Counted from the first letter of the stretch, positions 40,104 through 50,125 are shown. The stretch: 64,000 nt of DNA from an uncultured Flavobacteriaceae bacterium (GCA_947494205.1 CANLUH010000020.1:1-64000); one strand, 5' to 3'. The notes: generated from the letters alone by a model not told the origin. A program made the numbers and translations.

Positions 40104-40916
40104 TCATTTCTTAACAAAAGGTTGTTTCAACAATAAATACTTAAGACTGCTATTTTTAGATTCGTCTGGAAAAGTGTCTATTCCATAATTAATTTTTGTT
40201 CTATCTAACATCATAAACGTACCAAATAGACGATCCCAAATAGAGAAAATATTGCCATAATTAGAGTCTGTATAAGGCAACACATTATGGTGATGTACTT
40301 TGTGTACATCTGGAGATATAAAAAGATAGCTTAAAACTGTGTCTAACTTTTTAGGCAATTTAATGTTGGCATGTGTAAATTGAGTTGCGACTACAGATAG
40401 AGATTGATATAGCATAATTACTGCTATCGGTGCGCCTATTATAAAAACACCAACCAAAGTAAATATAAATCTAATAACACTCTCTAAAGGATGATGTCTG
40501 TTTCCTGTCGTGGTATCCACTTTATGATCGGAATGATGTACAAGATGTATACGCCACAATATACTTACCTTATGTTCTGTATAATGTGCTAAATAAGCGC
40601 CTATAAAATCTAATAGTAAAACACCTACAATAGTATATAACCATAAGGGCATTTCTGGCAGCCAATTAATAATTCCAAAATTATTAACTACTGCCCAATC
40701 AGATGTATGTAATAGTACAAAGGCTAATAGAAAGTTAATTATAATTGTTGTTAGTGTAAAGAATAGATTAGGTAATGCATGCTTCCATTTCTTATAATTA
40801 AATTTAAAAAGTGGTAGTATTCCTTCTAACAGCCAAAAAAACGTAATACCCAATACTAGAATAAGACTTCTATGTAGTGATGGTATAGTTTCAAAATAGT
40901 TATAAATGGCTTCCAT
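40104..40916 (-). CDS. Sterol desaturase / fatty acid hydroxylase family protein
   Basis: A 270-residue integral membrane di-iron enzyme with the family histidine clusters: HYTEH (111-115), HLVHHSDHKVD (124-134), NRHHPLE (140-145) and HKVHHH near 205-210. Several transmembrane helices precede and separate them. It probably hydroxylates or desaturates a lipid; the substrate is unknown. No partner gene is evident. Confidence 0.9.
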   Translation of the reverse strand: MEAIYNYFETIPSLHRSLILVLGITFFWLLEGILPLFKFNYKKWKHALPNLFFTLTTIIINFLLAFVLLHTSDWAVVNNFGIINWLPEMPLWLYTIVGVLLLDFIGAYLAHYTEHKVSILWRIHLVHHSDHKVDTTTGNRHHPLESVIRFIFTLVGVFIIGAPIAVIMLYQSLSVVATQFTHANIKLPKKLDTVLSYLFISPDVHKVHHHNVLPYTDSNYGNIFSIWDRLFGTFMMLDRTKINYGIDTFPDESKNSSLKYLLLKQPFVKK

Positions 40917-41049
40917 TGTTCTTTTTTATAAAGTTAATAAAAAGTTCTTACTATTTATTACCTAAATTACTTCCTTTATTTATAATGTAAAATATATTCT
41001 ATACTAATTAACTTCTTTAATTTCTCAACTCACGACTTATAACTTACAG

Positions 41050-41541
41050 CTACTTAATACGTTTTTTCATAGCTTCTACTATATTAAATGCTGCTGGACA
41101 AATCGCTACATTTTTAAGTGTTAAATTAGATATTTGTTGAAACTTCTTTCTATCGGTATGCGGGAATTCTCTACAAGCTTTTGGCCTCACCTCATAAATA
41201 GAGCAATAATTATCTGCTCCTAAAAAAGTACAGGGTACACTTTGCAATACATAATCGTTATCCTCATCTACTCGTAAAAACTGCTCTATAAATTGCTGTG
41301 TTTTCATCTTAAAGTGTTTCGCTATACGGTCTACATCTTTATCTGTAAACAAAGGGCCTGTTGTTTTACAACAATTGGCACACTCTAAACAGTCTGTACG
41401 TTCAAACTCTTCTTCATGTAACTCTTGCATTAAATAATCTAATTGCTTTGGTGGCTTTTTTTTAAGCTTTGCAAAAAAAGTTTTATTTTCCTTATGCTTA
41501 TCTTTGGCGAGCTTTGGCAGATTGTTTAATTGGTCTTGCAT
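41050..41541 (-). CDS. YkgJ family cysteine-cluster protein
   Basis: A 163-residue cytosolic protein with the UPF0153 pattern of eight cysteines, probably a zinc or iron-sulfur site: CLECANCC, then CTFLGADNYCSIYEVRPKAC and a final Cys near IAICP. Function unknown. It is divergent from the methyltransferase gene with 38 bases between. Confidence 0.88.
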   Translation of the reverse strand: MQDQLNNLPKLAKDKHKENKTFFAKLKKKPPKQLDYLMQELHEEEFERTDCLECANCCKTTGPLFTDKDVDRIAKHFKMKTQQFIEQFLRVDEDNDYVLQSVPCTFLGADNYCSIYEVRPKACREFPHTDRKKFQQISNLTLKNVAICPAAFNIVEAMKKRIK

Positions 41542-41562
41542 GTAGCAAAAATAAATAATAGA

Positions 41563-41580
41563 TTTCCGTTTTCACGGAAA
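41563..41580. promoter_or_regulatory. Palindrome in the divergent YkgJ/methyltransferase leader
   Basis: TTTCCGT and ACGGAAA flank a TTTC loop; the last A is the first base of the methyltransferase ATG. It could sequester that start codon or be an operator. A shorter relative (TTCCG/CGGAA) lies before the DUF3467 gene at 8796-8811. Confidence 0.45.
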
Positions 41581-42296
41581 TGAAAATTAAATTTTCAATG
41601 AAAGATATATTCGGGAAGGCTTTATTAGATTATCAAAACGGAAATTACACAGAGGACATTATAACAGCAACAAGTATTTCTGAAGATGATATTTTACCGC
41701 TTGATTATTTATTTAGAAGCTACTCAGACATGCCTAAACTTGAACAAAAGGCTTTACAATTAGCTAAAGGTTCCGTTTTAGATGTTGGCGCTGGAACAGG
41801 AAGCCATAGTTTATATTTACAAGGCAAAGGATTTTCTGTAAAAGCTATAGATAGCTCTGAAGGTGCTATTACTGTTTGTAAATTAAGAGGTGTGCAGCAT
41901 GCTAAACTACTACCGATTCTTGAAGAAACTGAGACTTTTGATACTATTTTATTATTAATGAATGGTACTGGAATCTTTCAAACTCTACAGGAGCTACCTA
42001 ATTATTTGAAGCATTTAAAGACTCTACTAAATCCTAACGGGCAAATTTTAATAGATTCTAGTGATATTAAATACATGTATCAAGATGAAGATGGCGGGTA
42101 TTGGCACGATGCAAATGCTAACTATTATGGTGAGTTAGATTACTTTTTAAGTTACAAGAATGAAAAAGAAATACCTTTAAAATGGTTATATCTAGATTTT
42201 AATACGTTAGCTATCGCTGCGGCTTCCATAGGGCTTACCTGTGAAAAAATATTAGATGGTGAGCACTTTGATTATTTGGCTAAGCTTAGTGTTTAA
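41580..42296 (+). CDS. Class I SAM-dependent methyltransferase
   Basis: A 238-residue protein with motif I VLDVGAGTGSHSLYL (66-80), acidic motif II (VKAIDSSEGAI) and a following FDTILLLMNGTGIF segment. The substrate is unknown. The ATG at 41580 lies at the end of a palindrome; Met7 is an alternative. Its last 11 bases overlap the convergent gene at 42286. Confidence 0.88.
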   Translation: MKIKFSMKDIFGKALLDYQNGNYTEDIITATSISEDDILPLDYLFRSYSDMPKLEQKALQLAKGSVLDVGAGTGSHSLYLQGKGFSVKAIDSSEGAITVCKLRGVQHAKLLPILEETETFDTILLLMNGTGIFQTLQELPNYLKHLKTLLNPNGQILIDSSDIKYMYQDEDGGYWHDANANYYGELDYFLSYKNEKEIPLKWLYLDFNTLAIAAASIGLTCEKILDGEHFDYLAKLSV

Positions 42297-42687
42297 GCTT
42301 CTTATATTCAACTTCTACATTGCCTTCTTCAATAAGAATCATTTTAGTTTTACTTAAATATTTCATATTACTTACGCTAGTTCCTAACATATAAGTATAT
42401 TCTAGTTGGAATCCTTTTTCTGTTTTTAAAACAGTAACTCTTGGCTCACAAGACACGATAATCTCGACAATATTTTCATCTGTTGGCGCTTCATAAGTTT
42501 CTAAATTCCCATAATATTTACCTTCAAACTCATAATTATAGATCTGATTAGATTCTGTATTTACTTGCTTCCATTTACCTGCAAGTATTTCTTTAACGTC
42601 TTCAATAGTATTACAACATTTTAACTGTTGCGCAAAAAGAACATTAATAGTTACAAAGAATAAAATACAAAAGAGATTTTGTTTCAT
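42286..42687 (-). CDS. Small exported protein of unknown function
   Basis: A 133-residue protein with signal peptide MKQNLFCILFFVTINVLFA, then KCCNTIEDVKEILAGKWKQV and a beta-rich remainder resembling lipocalin-like small domains (YEFEGKYYGNLETYE). I recognise no family with certainty. The start overlaps the stop of the DUF2059 gene by one base (TAATG), so the two are translationally coupled. Confidence 0.7.
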   Translation of the reverse strand: MKQNLFCILFFVTINVLFAQQLKCCNTIEDVKEILAGKWKQVNTESNQIYNYEFEGKYYGNLETYEAPTDENIVEIIVSCEPRVTVLKTEKGFQLEYTYMLGTSVSNMKYLSKTKMILIEEGNVEVEYKKLKH

Positions 42688-43214
42688 TATAAATTGTATC
42701 CTTTCTCAGATAAAAATTCAATAACACCTTTATACAAACCTCCACTCCAAGACTCGGAGATTTTACTCATAGAAGCATTCATATCGGTTTGAGAACTCAC
42801 GATTTTCTGCCCAGTTTCACTTTGATAAAATTCGTTTAAAATAATTTTATCTCCTTCGGATAAAGCCTCTTTTTTAAACATATTCTTTCCTGCTTCGGTT
42901 GCATACAATGCATTCATTTTTTTTACATCTGCTAATGTAAAATAGCCTTGATAAGCAGAAACAATCTGATTAGATAAATCTGTCATCGCCTGCCCTTTAC
43001 CTTGTCTTATTTCTTTCCAAACCGAAGCTGGCACATTTTGAGCTTCGAAACGTTCTTCTATCATCGTATACATTTGGTCTACCACATTCTCGTAATAGGC
43101 TATTGTGCCATTACTTTGTATGCATTTCTTTACTGCATTGCTATAGGCTTTTGTTTGCGCAAAAGCGGTTGTTGATAGTGTTATAAAACAAATAATGGTT
43201 AGTATTTTTTTCAT
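42687..43214 (-). CDS. DUF2059 family exported protein
   Basis: A 175-residue protein with signal peptide ending TTAFA (residue 19). The DUF2059 core is visible: YFTLADVKKMNALYATEAGK, then ILNEFYQSETGQKIV. Function unknown. It is followed by the small exported protein with a TAATG overlap and preceded by the amidohydrolase gene stop, 33 bases upstream. Confidence 0.85.
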   Translation of the reverse strand: MKKILTIICFITLSTTAFAQTKAYSNAVKKCIQSNGTIAYYENVVDQMYTMIEERFEAQNVPASVWKEIRQGKGQAMTDLSNQIVSAYQGYFTLADVKKMNALYATEAGKNMFKKEALSEGDKIILNEFYQSETGQKIVSSQTDMNASMSKISESWSGGLYKGVIEFLSEKGYNL

Positions 43215-43247
43215 ATGTATTTATTTATATCCCTAATGCGTTTTCAA

Positions 43248-44870
43248 TTATTGTGCCACACCATTTATATACGTTTCTTTTACTTTTATATATGGTATTT
43301 GTCGCTCTGGCACCGTCATAATATCTTTATCTAGTATAACATAATCGGCAAGCTTTCCTGCTTCTATACTTCCTTTTTCTTTGTCTTCGAAATTAGAATA
43401 AGCTGCCCAAATAGTCATCCCTTTTAAAGTTTGTTCCCTAGTTAATCCATTTTCTTTTTGAAACCCATTCTGCGGAAAGTTTTTTAAATCTTTTCGAGCA
43501 ACTGCAGCATAAAACGTTAAAAAGGGACTTACTTTCTCTACAGGAAAATCTGTTCCTAAAGCGACTCTCCCGCTTTTTTCTAATAATGTTTTGTATGCAT
43601 AAGCGCCTTTTACGCGTTCTGCTCCTACACGTTCTTCTGCCCAATACATATCGCTAGTTGCATGTGTTGGTTGAATGGATGGAACTATATTTTCGTTTTT
43701 AAAATACTCGAAATCATTATCTGTAATCACTTGTGCATGTTCTACTCTCCAACGTCTATCGGTTTCTTTTTCTAACACTTTAGTATACGTTTGTAATACA
43801 AAACGAATTGCAGAATCACCTATAGCATGCGTATTCATTTGGTAATCGGCTGCTTCAATTCGCTTAGCTAGATTTTCATAATCATCTGTACCAATTACCA
43901 TTGCTCCAAAATGATTATGCTCGTCTGTATATGGTGCTTTTAGTGCAGCTCCTCTAGAACCTAAAGCACCATCTGCATATACTTTTACAGATTGCACGTT
44001 TAAGCGCTCTGTTTTTAATTTTCCTTGTTTTAAGTAATAGTCTAAATTTTCTTTTTTATTACTTATCATAGCGTAAACACGTGTCTTTAACTTTCCTGCT
44101 TGTTGTAAACTGTCTATAAGTTCTATTACTTGTTTATCTAAACCAGCATCGGACACTGTTGTTAAACCTAATCCTGTACAAATGTCTTGCGCTTCCATTA
44201 ATGCATTTATTTGCTGTTTCTTTGTTGGCTTCGGAAAGATAGCTTCTACCAACTCCATAGGATTATCTATTAAAACACCTGTTAGTTCTCCATTTTCTTT
44301 TTTAATTTCTCCACCTTCAATTTTAGTATCTTTGGTAATATTAGCTAAATCTAATGCGGCTTGATTACATAACATGGCATGTCCATCTATTCGCGTTAAT
44401 GCTACCGGAACAGCAGGGTATAATTGATCTAAAAGCTTTTTATCTGGATAGTTTTTGTCTTCCCAATCGTTTTGATCCCAACCACGACCAATAATAAAGT
44501 TGGTTTTCTTATCGTTTTGAAATCTAATAACACGTTTCATCATGTCATCGAAACTTCTGGTGCCTACTAAATTTACATTTAGTTTACTTAATCCTAAGTT
44601 ATAAAAATGGCAATGTGCATCTATTAATCCAGGCACAATAGTTTGTCCTTTTGCATCTGTTACTGTTACTGCTTCGTATTCATTTTGAATGTCTAAAGTG
44701 TTACCTACAGCAACAAATTTACCGTCTTTAACAGCAAAGGCTTCAGCTTTTCCGAAGTCATTATTAACAGTATAAATATTCGCATTAATAACTATAGTAT
44801 CTACAGTAGTTTTTCCTTTTTCACAAGAAAAAACGACAAGTAACAATAGGCTTAAGTATAAGGTTTTCAT
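43248..44870 (-). CDS. Amidohydrolase family lipoprotein (YtcJ-like)
   Basis: A 540-residue metal-dependent hydrolase with lipobox VVFSC (Cys16). Metal ligands are visible in DAHCHFYNLG, then a conserved VKVYADGALGSRGAAL segment, HAIGDSA, EHAQVI and the final Asp in ALGTDFPVE. Homologs hydrolyse amides or formamides; the substrate is unknown. Probably in one operon with DUF2059 and the small exported protein. Confidence 0.9.
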   Translation of the reverse strand: MKTLYLSLLLLVVFSCEKGKTTVDTIVINANIYTVNNDFGKAEAFAVKDGKFVAVGNTLDIQNEYEAVTVTDAKGQTIVPGLIDAHCHFYNLGLSKLNVNLVGTRSFDDMMKRVIRFQNDKKTNFIIGRGWDQNDWEDKNYPDKKLLDQLYPAVPVALTRIDGHAMLCNQAALDLANITKDTKIEGGEIKKENGELTGVLIDNPMELVEAIFPKPTKKQQINALMEAQDICTGLGLTTVSDAGLDKQVIELIDSLQQAGKLKTRVYAMISNKKENLDYYLKQGKLKTERLNVQSVKVYADGALGSRGAALKAPYTDEHNHFGAMVIGTDDYENLAKRIEAADYQMNTHAIGDSAIRFVLQTYTKVLEKETDRRWRVEHAQVITDNDFEYFKNENIVPSIQPTHATSDMYWAEERVGAERVKGAYAYKTLLEKSGRVALGTDFPVEKVSPFLTFYAAVARKDLKNFPQNGFQKENGLTREQTLKGMTIWAAYSNFEDKEKGSIEAGKLADYVILDKDIMTVPERQIPYIKVKETYINGVAQ

Positions 44871-44902
44871 TGGCTAGAATTTTGAGTATAAATATAGCCA
44901 TA

Positions 44903-44930
44903 AAAAAACGTCCTCTAAATGAGGACGCTT
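44903..44930 (-). terminator. Terminator of the outer-membrane barrel gene
   Basis: A CGTCCTC/GAGGACG stem with a TAAAT loop is followed on the minus strand by seven T. It lies between the barrel gene stop (44983) and the amidohydrolase start. Confidence 0.9.
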
Positions 44931-44982
44931 CAATTTATTTTCTTTTGAAAAGATTTTTATTCTTTTAAGATATATTTTTTTA

Positions 44983-46731
44983 TTAAAAATCGAACTTATA
45001 AGTTGCTCCTGCTAAAAACTGAATACCTTGAACTGGCGTATTTTGCCATTTAGCATATTCTTCTCCAAATAAGTTATTTCCTTTTACAAATACCGAAAAT
45101 CTGTCGTTTATGTGGTACCCTACATTTGCGCTAACATCGAAATAACTATCTAATGTTACTATTGTTTCTGGTACATTAATAGGTAGTATAATTATGTTTT
45201 CTCTAAACACATCTTTACGTTCTCCTACAAAAAACAAATTAGCACCCGCAAACCATTGGTTTGTTATTTGGTAATCTAAAAATACAGAAGCTTTAATGTC
45301 TGGTAAATTCCAAGCCTCTTCTTCGGTCTTAGTATTATACACAAAATAATCGCCCTTAATACCTAGTGTGAAATTTCTATTTACATCTACATTTAATTCT
45401 CCTCCAACACTAAGAGTTGATACGTTATCGTAAACAACATCAAAAGAGTTCCCATAAGAATAGCTTGTAGTTTCTGGTACATCTGGGTTAATCGTATTAT
45501 TAATGTATAATGGTTTTGCTCTTTCCGATTGATATCCTCCATGCACACTATAACTCATGGTGTTAGATAATTTTCCTTTTAGCCCCAACTCTGCATTATA
45601 TTGTTGATCTGTTGGTGTAATAAATAGTGTTGGAGATACAAATGGATTCTCTTGTGCAAATCCATAGTACGAGTTTTGTAACAGTCCTCCTTTTACGCCT
45701 CCAAAAGCTATTAATACCTCATCTACTAAACGATATGTTGCGCTAATTTTTGGGTATATAAAAAACTTACTCTTGCTTGCTTCAGTATCATTTAAATAAG
45801 TTGCAGTAAACCCAACGTCTACCGTTAAATCATCTTGTTTTAATTGATACGTTGGTGAAATACCTATTTGAAAGTTTCCATATTTTAATTCTTCTAATGA
45901 AAAATAGCTTCTATCGAAAGCGCCTCCTAAATAATCTATATTAACCGTTGTAGATACTAATTCCCCTTTTACAGGAACATCTACTACTGTTTTAGCTTTA
46001 AACCTATTTTCTCCTGACCCTAAATTATCTCCAAATCGTCTAAACAATACACTTCCAGAATTTATATAACCATCTTCAAAATCGATATCTCCAGAAACAT
46101 AACCATTAGTATAGGTATGCCCTACATCTAAACCATCTACATCTGTTTGAATAAATCTAGGCTGTGCCACACCGTACCAATTGTAAGATTGTAATTGAAA
46201 ACCTCCGCCTATTGTCCAAGTTAAATCACGACCTCTTTTACTATAGCTTAAATTCAATTTAGAATCTAAAAAATCGTCATCTAATAATACATCCTCTATA
46301 CCGCCTCCAGAAGAATGGTGCCCTAAATAAGCACTTACGCTTTCTCCTCTTCCTAGTTCGTGGTTTAAGTATACTTCTCCAAGAATAGTGGTATAAGTTC
46401 CTACACCTAATGTTGCATAGTTATCGAACAATCTTGCTTTTTCTGTTTTATCAACAACTGCAGCTTTACCTTTTGCAGGTGTAAATGTCGAAGCTACTGG
46501 AAACGAAAAAATATTGTATTTAACTTCTTTTTTAACAGCTGTTTCATCATCATCTAGCGTTGGTGTTTCTTTTACCTTAAAAGCATCAGAAATTGTAGGC
46601 TTATATGGCTTTATAACATTAATAACATCTGTTTTAATGGTATCTTGCTGTTGCTCGTCCTCTTGTGCAAATAGTAACGTTGTTATTAAAGACAAGATTA
46701 ATAATAGTATTTGCTTTTTTTTATTAAACAT
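44983..46731 (-). CDS. TonB-receptor-like outer-membrane barrel protein
   Basis: A 582-residue protein with signal peptide (FNKKKQILLLILSLITTLLFA). After a short charged N-terminal part (TDVINVIKPYKPTISDAFKV) it is mostly amphipathic beta strands and ends VQGIQFLAGATYKFDF, a barrel C-terminus. A full plug domain and carboxypeptidase-like domain are not obvious, so it is a short or atypical TonB-receptor-like protein. The start is the ATG at 46731; a TTG three codons upstream is weaker. It lies downstream of the TPR gene, a pairing seen in flavobacteria, so the two probably act together at the outer membrane. Confidence 0.78.
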   Translation of the reverse strand: MFNKKKQILLLILSLITTLLFAQEDEQQQDTIKTDVINVIKPYKPTISDAFKVKETPTLDDDETAVKKEVKYNIFSFPVASTFTPAKGKAAVVDKTEKARLFDNYATLGVGTYTTILGEVYLNHELGRGESVSAYLGHHSSGGGIEDVLLDDDFLDSKLNLSYSKRGRDLTWTIGGGFQLQSYNWYGVAQPRFIQTDVDGLDVGHTYTNGYVSGDIDFEDGYINSGSVLFRRFGDNLGSGENRFKAKTVVDVPVKGELVSTTVNIDYLGGAFDRSYFSLEELKYGNFQIGISPTYQLKQDDLTVDVGFTATYLNDTEASKSKFFIYPKISATYRLVDEVLIAFGGVKGGLLQNSYYGFAQENPFVSPTLFITPTDQQYNAELGLKGKLSNTMSYSVHGGYQSERAKPLYINNTINPDVPETTSYSYGNSFDVVYDNVSTLSVGGELNVDVNRNFTLGIKGDYFVYNTKTEEEAWNLPDIKASVFLDYQITNQWFAGANLFFVGERKDVFRENIIILPINVPETIVTLDSYFDVSANVGYHINDRFSVFVKGNNLFGEEYAKWQNTPVQGIQFLAGATYKFDF

Positions 46732-46815
46732 AATTTTCAATTACTAATTATGATTGTTGTTTTGTTTTTTATTTACGATTCAGTAAGTCTCAATTTTAGA
46801 CTTATTAAGGTCTCT

Positions 46816-46878
46816 ACTGCGCTCAACCAGACAACGACTTACTACTTTCTGCTAACTGCTAACTGCTAACTGCTAACT
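46816..46878. repeat. Dispersed ACTGCGCTCAACC element and a 7-bp tandem repeat
   Basis: Between the TPR and barrel genes lie a copy of the ACTGCGCTCAACC(A/T)GACA element (46816-46833; another at 59838-59855) and four perfect tandem copies of GCTAACT (46851-46878). Both look like non-coding interspersed sequence. Confidence 0.8.
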
Positions 46879-46881
46879 AAA

Positions 46882-49800
46882 TTAATCCTCTTCTTCTACC
46901 GAGGCATTCGTTTTTGCTTGTTCTGCTTTTATTTTAGCTAACTCTGCTTTTGCTTCTTCTACCACATCTTCATAGTCTGTGAAATTTTTAGTAACACTTT
47001 CTAAAATATAAGTGGCCTGAAATGCATCTCCTAAAGCATTAAAGTTTTTAGCCATAATAATTAAACCTTTAGCTCCATAATATTTATATCCTGAATAGTC
47101 TTTAGCTAAACGTTGAACCGTTTTATTAGAAGCTTCATATTGCTCTTCTTTATTCTTAAAGTAGGCATTATAATACAATGCTTCTGCAGCAGTTTCTCCC
47201 GTTGCAGTTTTCTCCACTTCTGCATAAGCCGTTTTAGCTTTTGCTTCATCTCCTGTTTTTATAGCCGAACGTGCTATAATAACTTGTGCATCACTTTTTA
47301 CTTTGGCATCTATATTTTTTTGAAGCAATACTTTGTCTGCATACGTAACTGCCTCATCATATTGTGACAATTGATAATACGCTTGCATTAAGTTAGATTG
47401 CGCAAATACAGTATTCTGTGGAAAATTCGCCTCTGCTTCTAATCGTTTTAAAACAGGAATGGCCTCTTGCCAATTTTTAGCTTCTAAAGTAATTTGAGAT
47501 AAGCGTAATAAGGCTTCTTCTGTAAATTCACTTTGCGACGCGTCTACTACATATTTAAAATGTGGAGCTGCATTATCTTTTAAATCCTTTTTAAAGTACA
47601 ATTGTGCTAAATAGAAATGCGATTGTAAAGCATGCAATCCGTTAGGGAACTGATTAATGTAACCATTAAATTGCTTAATGGCTTTGTCTGTATTATTATC
47701 TAGGAACTGCTTCTCTGCTGCTTCATAGGTTGTGTTATCTAAATCGGCATCCGTGATTTCAACATAATCTAATGTTTTTACCCAAGCTGCATAATCTTCT
47801 ACTTGCCCTAAATCTATATAAATTAAACGTGCAGTAGCAACCGCTTGATTTGCTTCTGGTGTTCCTGGGTAATCTCCTGCTACTTTTTTAAATTTAGTTA
47901 AAGCGTCTTGGTTTTCGCTAGCATTGTAATACACTAAACCTTGACGTAGTAATGATTTAGACACAAATGGACTTTCTACATATTCAGAATTTAAGCGATC
48001 ATAAATACTAATAGCTTTGTTATTATCTCCTGCTTTTACATAAGCATTTCCTAAAGCGTACATGGCATCATCTCTAAGTTTAGATGTTGAATATTCTGAA
48101 AGAAATTGTTCCAATTCTTTAATCTTACGAGCCGGTTGTCCAACATAGCCATAACTTAATGCCTTTTGAAAAAAGGCGTAGTCTGATTCTATCTCTCCTA
48201 CTGCAATCGCTTTTTCGTAAGTAGCAATAGCTTCATTATACTTAGTAGATACAAAATAACCGTCTGCTAAACGTAAATATGCATCGTTCAATCTTACTTT
48301 ATCATCTTTATGGGTGTTTATAAATGTATTGAAATGCTCTGTTGCTTTAGCGTAGTTTTTCTGTTTAAAATAAGTGTAGGCTAAATTATAGTCTAAGTTT
48401 TTAAATTCTTTAGTCTCTCCTGAAGCTGTTTGTTGCTGAAATTGTTTAAACCCAATTAAGGCTTCTTCGTAATCTGTTAAATTATAATCGGCTTCTGCCT
48501 TCCAAAATGTAGCTCTTGCTGTAAATCTTGAATCTTGTTGCTCTTTTAAGGAAGCGTCAAACATATTTTCTGCTTCTTTATAATTACTCTCGTTATATAA
48601 TTCTATTCCTCTGTAAAACGCAACTTTCTGATATGCTTTTTTACTTTCAAAACTTTTCTTCCCTTTTAATAAAACAAAGGCTTCCTTGTAATTTTTAGAG
48701 GTAATATACGAGTCTATTAATAAACCTTCTATTTCCTCTTTATAACTTGTTTTTGGGTATTTCTCTATATAAGCAGCCAATACTTGTGGAACAGATTGAT
48801 AAGGGTTCCCAATTTCGTAACTAATTTTAGCATAGTTTAACCAAGCATCTTCCTGAATTTTTAAATCGTAATCCATTTGCGATGCATTTCTAAAAGCATT
48901 TAATGCTTCCTGTTTTTTATCTACATTAACATAGCTTTCCCCTAAATGATAGTATGCATTTTGTGCTACACTATTATTACCATCTACTATTTTATTAAAT
49001 TCTGAAATAGCTTTCTCGTAATCACCTTGCTTGTAATGCGCATAACCTAATTGGTAATAATCGGTATTATTCCATTTTCCGTTTTTACCTTGATAAGCTG
49101 TTAAAAAAGGAATAGCTTCGGCGTATTGTTCTAAATTGAAATAACTCTCCCCTATAATTTTAGACAATTCTGAAACTTCTTCGTCGCTACTACTGTCTAG
49201 TTTACTTTTTGCAAGCTCTATAGCTTTTTCAAACTTCCCTAATTTAAAATTTAAGTCTGCTTGATAATACGATAGTTTTTCTTTGTATTTGTCTTGGTCA
49301 CTTACTTGATCAAAATATTCATTTGCTTTATCGTAATCATCCCCTTCATAAGCCATAAAACCTATATAATATTTTGCTTGTGCGCCATATTTCTCAGACG
49401 TTTCAACACGTGTTAAGTATTTTTTAGCGTCTTTATAGTTCTTTGTTGAAAACGAAACGTAACCGTTATTAAAGTTATACTTTTCTTGCTCTGTTCTACT
49501 TAAAGATTCTTCATCAACTTTCTCGTACCATTTCTGCGCGTAGGCGTATTTTTCATTTTCAAAGTAATAATCGGCAACATCTACAAATGCCGTATTTCGT
49601 TTTGTACTTGTTGGATATTGCTCCACGAATTGTTCTACTAACTGATCGGCGTTTTGCTGATTTAATCGCACGGCACAATTGGCAATATAAAAAGTACAAT
49701 CTGAAGCAATATTATCGGTCTCCGCCGATTTTTTTACTTGCGTAAATAAAGCTTGTGCTGCTAAGTATTGCTGATTATTATATAATGATAATGCCTTTTG

Positions 49801-49902
49801 ATAGTCTTCTAAAGCACTCGTATAAACAGCAGATTGCTGTGCATACATTTGAATACTAAAGGCAATTAATAATAGACTCGATAAAATATGTTTTCTAGTC
49901 AT
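46882..49902 (-). CDS. Large exported tetratricopeptide-repeat protein
   Basis: A 1006-residue protein with a signal peptide ending QMYAQ (residue 21-22). Almost the whole mature part is TPR units (ALSLYNNQQYLAAQALFTQV, DYYQLGYAHYKQGDYEKAIS, DAYLRLADGYFVSTKYNEAI), with an acidic end NASVEEED. It probably acts as a periplasmic or outer-membrane scaffold. It is followed by the TonB-receptor-like barrel gene, its likely partner. Confidence 0.85.
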   Translation of the reverse strand: MTRKHILSSLLLIAFSIQMYAQQSAVYTSALEDYQKALSLYNNQQYLAAQALFTQVKKSAETDNIASDCTFYIANCAVRLNQQNADQLVEQFVEQYPTSTKRNTAFVDVADYYFENEKYAYAQKWYEKVDEESLSRTEQEKYNFNNGYVSFSTKNYKDAKKYLTRVETSEKYGAQAKYYIGFMAYEGDDYDKANEYFDQVSDQDKYKEKLSYYQADLNFKLGKFEKAIELAKSKLDSSSDEEVSELSKIIGESYFNLEQYAEAIPFLTAYQGKNGKWNNTDYYQLGYAHYKQGDYEKAISEFNKIVDGNNSVAQNAYYHLGESYVNVDKKQEALNAFRNASQMDYDLKIQEDAWLNYAKISYEIGNPYQSVPQVLAAYIEKYPKTSYKEEIEGLLIDSYITSKNYKEAFVLLKGKKSFESKKAYQKVAFYRGIELYNESNYKEAENMFDASLKEQQDSRFTARATFWKAEADYNLTDYEEALIGFKQFQQQTASGETKEFKNLDYNLAYTYFKQKNYAKATEHFNTFINTHKDDKVRLNDAYLRLADGYFVSTKYNEAIATYEKAIAVGEIESDYAFFQKALSYGYVGQPARKIKELEQFLSEYSTSKLRDDAMYALGNAYVKAGDNNKAISIYDRLNSEYVESPFVSKSLLRQGLVYYNASENQDALTKFKKVAGDYPGTPEANQAVATARLIYIDLGQVEDYAAWVKTLDYVEITDADLDNTTYEAAEKQFLDNNTDKAIKQFNGYINQFPNGLHALQSHFYLAQLYFKKDLKDNAAPHFKYVVDASQSEFTEEALLRLSQITLEAKNWQEAIPVLKRLEAEANFPQNTVFAQSNLMQAYYQLSQYDEAVTYADKVLLQKNIDAKVKSDAQVIIARSAIKTGDEAKAKTAYAEVEKTATGETAAEALYYNAYFKNKEEQYEASNKTVQRLAKDYSGYKYYGAKGLIIMAKNFNALGDAFQATYILESVTKNFTDYEDVVEEAKAELAKIKAEQAKTNASVEEED

Positions 49903-49927
49903 TAAACTACGTATTTTAATTTACACC

Positions 49928-49935
49928 CAAAGATA
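49928..49935 (-). promoter_or_regulatory. Candidate -7 element of the TPR gene promoter
   Basis: On the minus strand TATCTTTG matches TAnnTTTG, 26 bases above the ATG at 49902. A matching -33 TTG is weak. It sits in an AGATAAA/TTTATCT palindrome. Confidence 0.45.
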
Positions 49936-50041
49936 AAATTTATCTTTACCTGATAACGAAAGAATTCAATTATAATTATAGTTGAATAGATTATTTTTAA
50001 ACACATACCATGCCATTATTTTAATTTTAAAGGCTTCAGTT

Positions 50042-50072
50042 TTTGTCTTTTTACTTTTTAATGATACATTTA
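50042..50072 (+). promoter_or_regulatory. Candidate promoter of ftsE
   Basis: TTTG (50042-50045) is followed after 19 bases by TACATTTA (50065-50072), one mismatch from TAnnTTTG. It would give a leader of about 47 bases before the ATG at 50126. Confidence 0.5.
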
Positions 50073-50125
50073 CCATGTGTTAAGTAAGTACTATTTATCT
50101 TAACATTTTTAAAATAATATTACTT

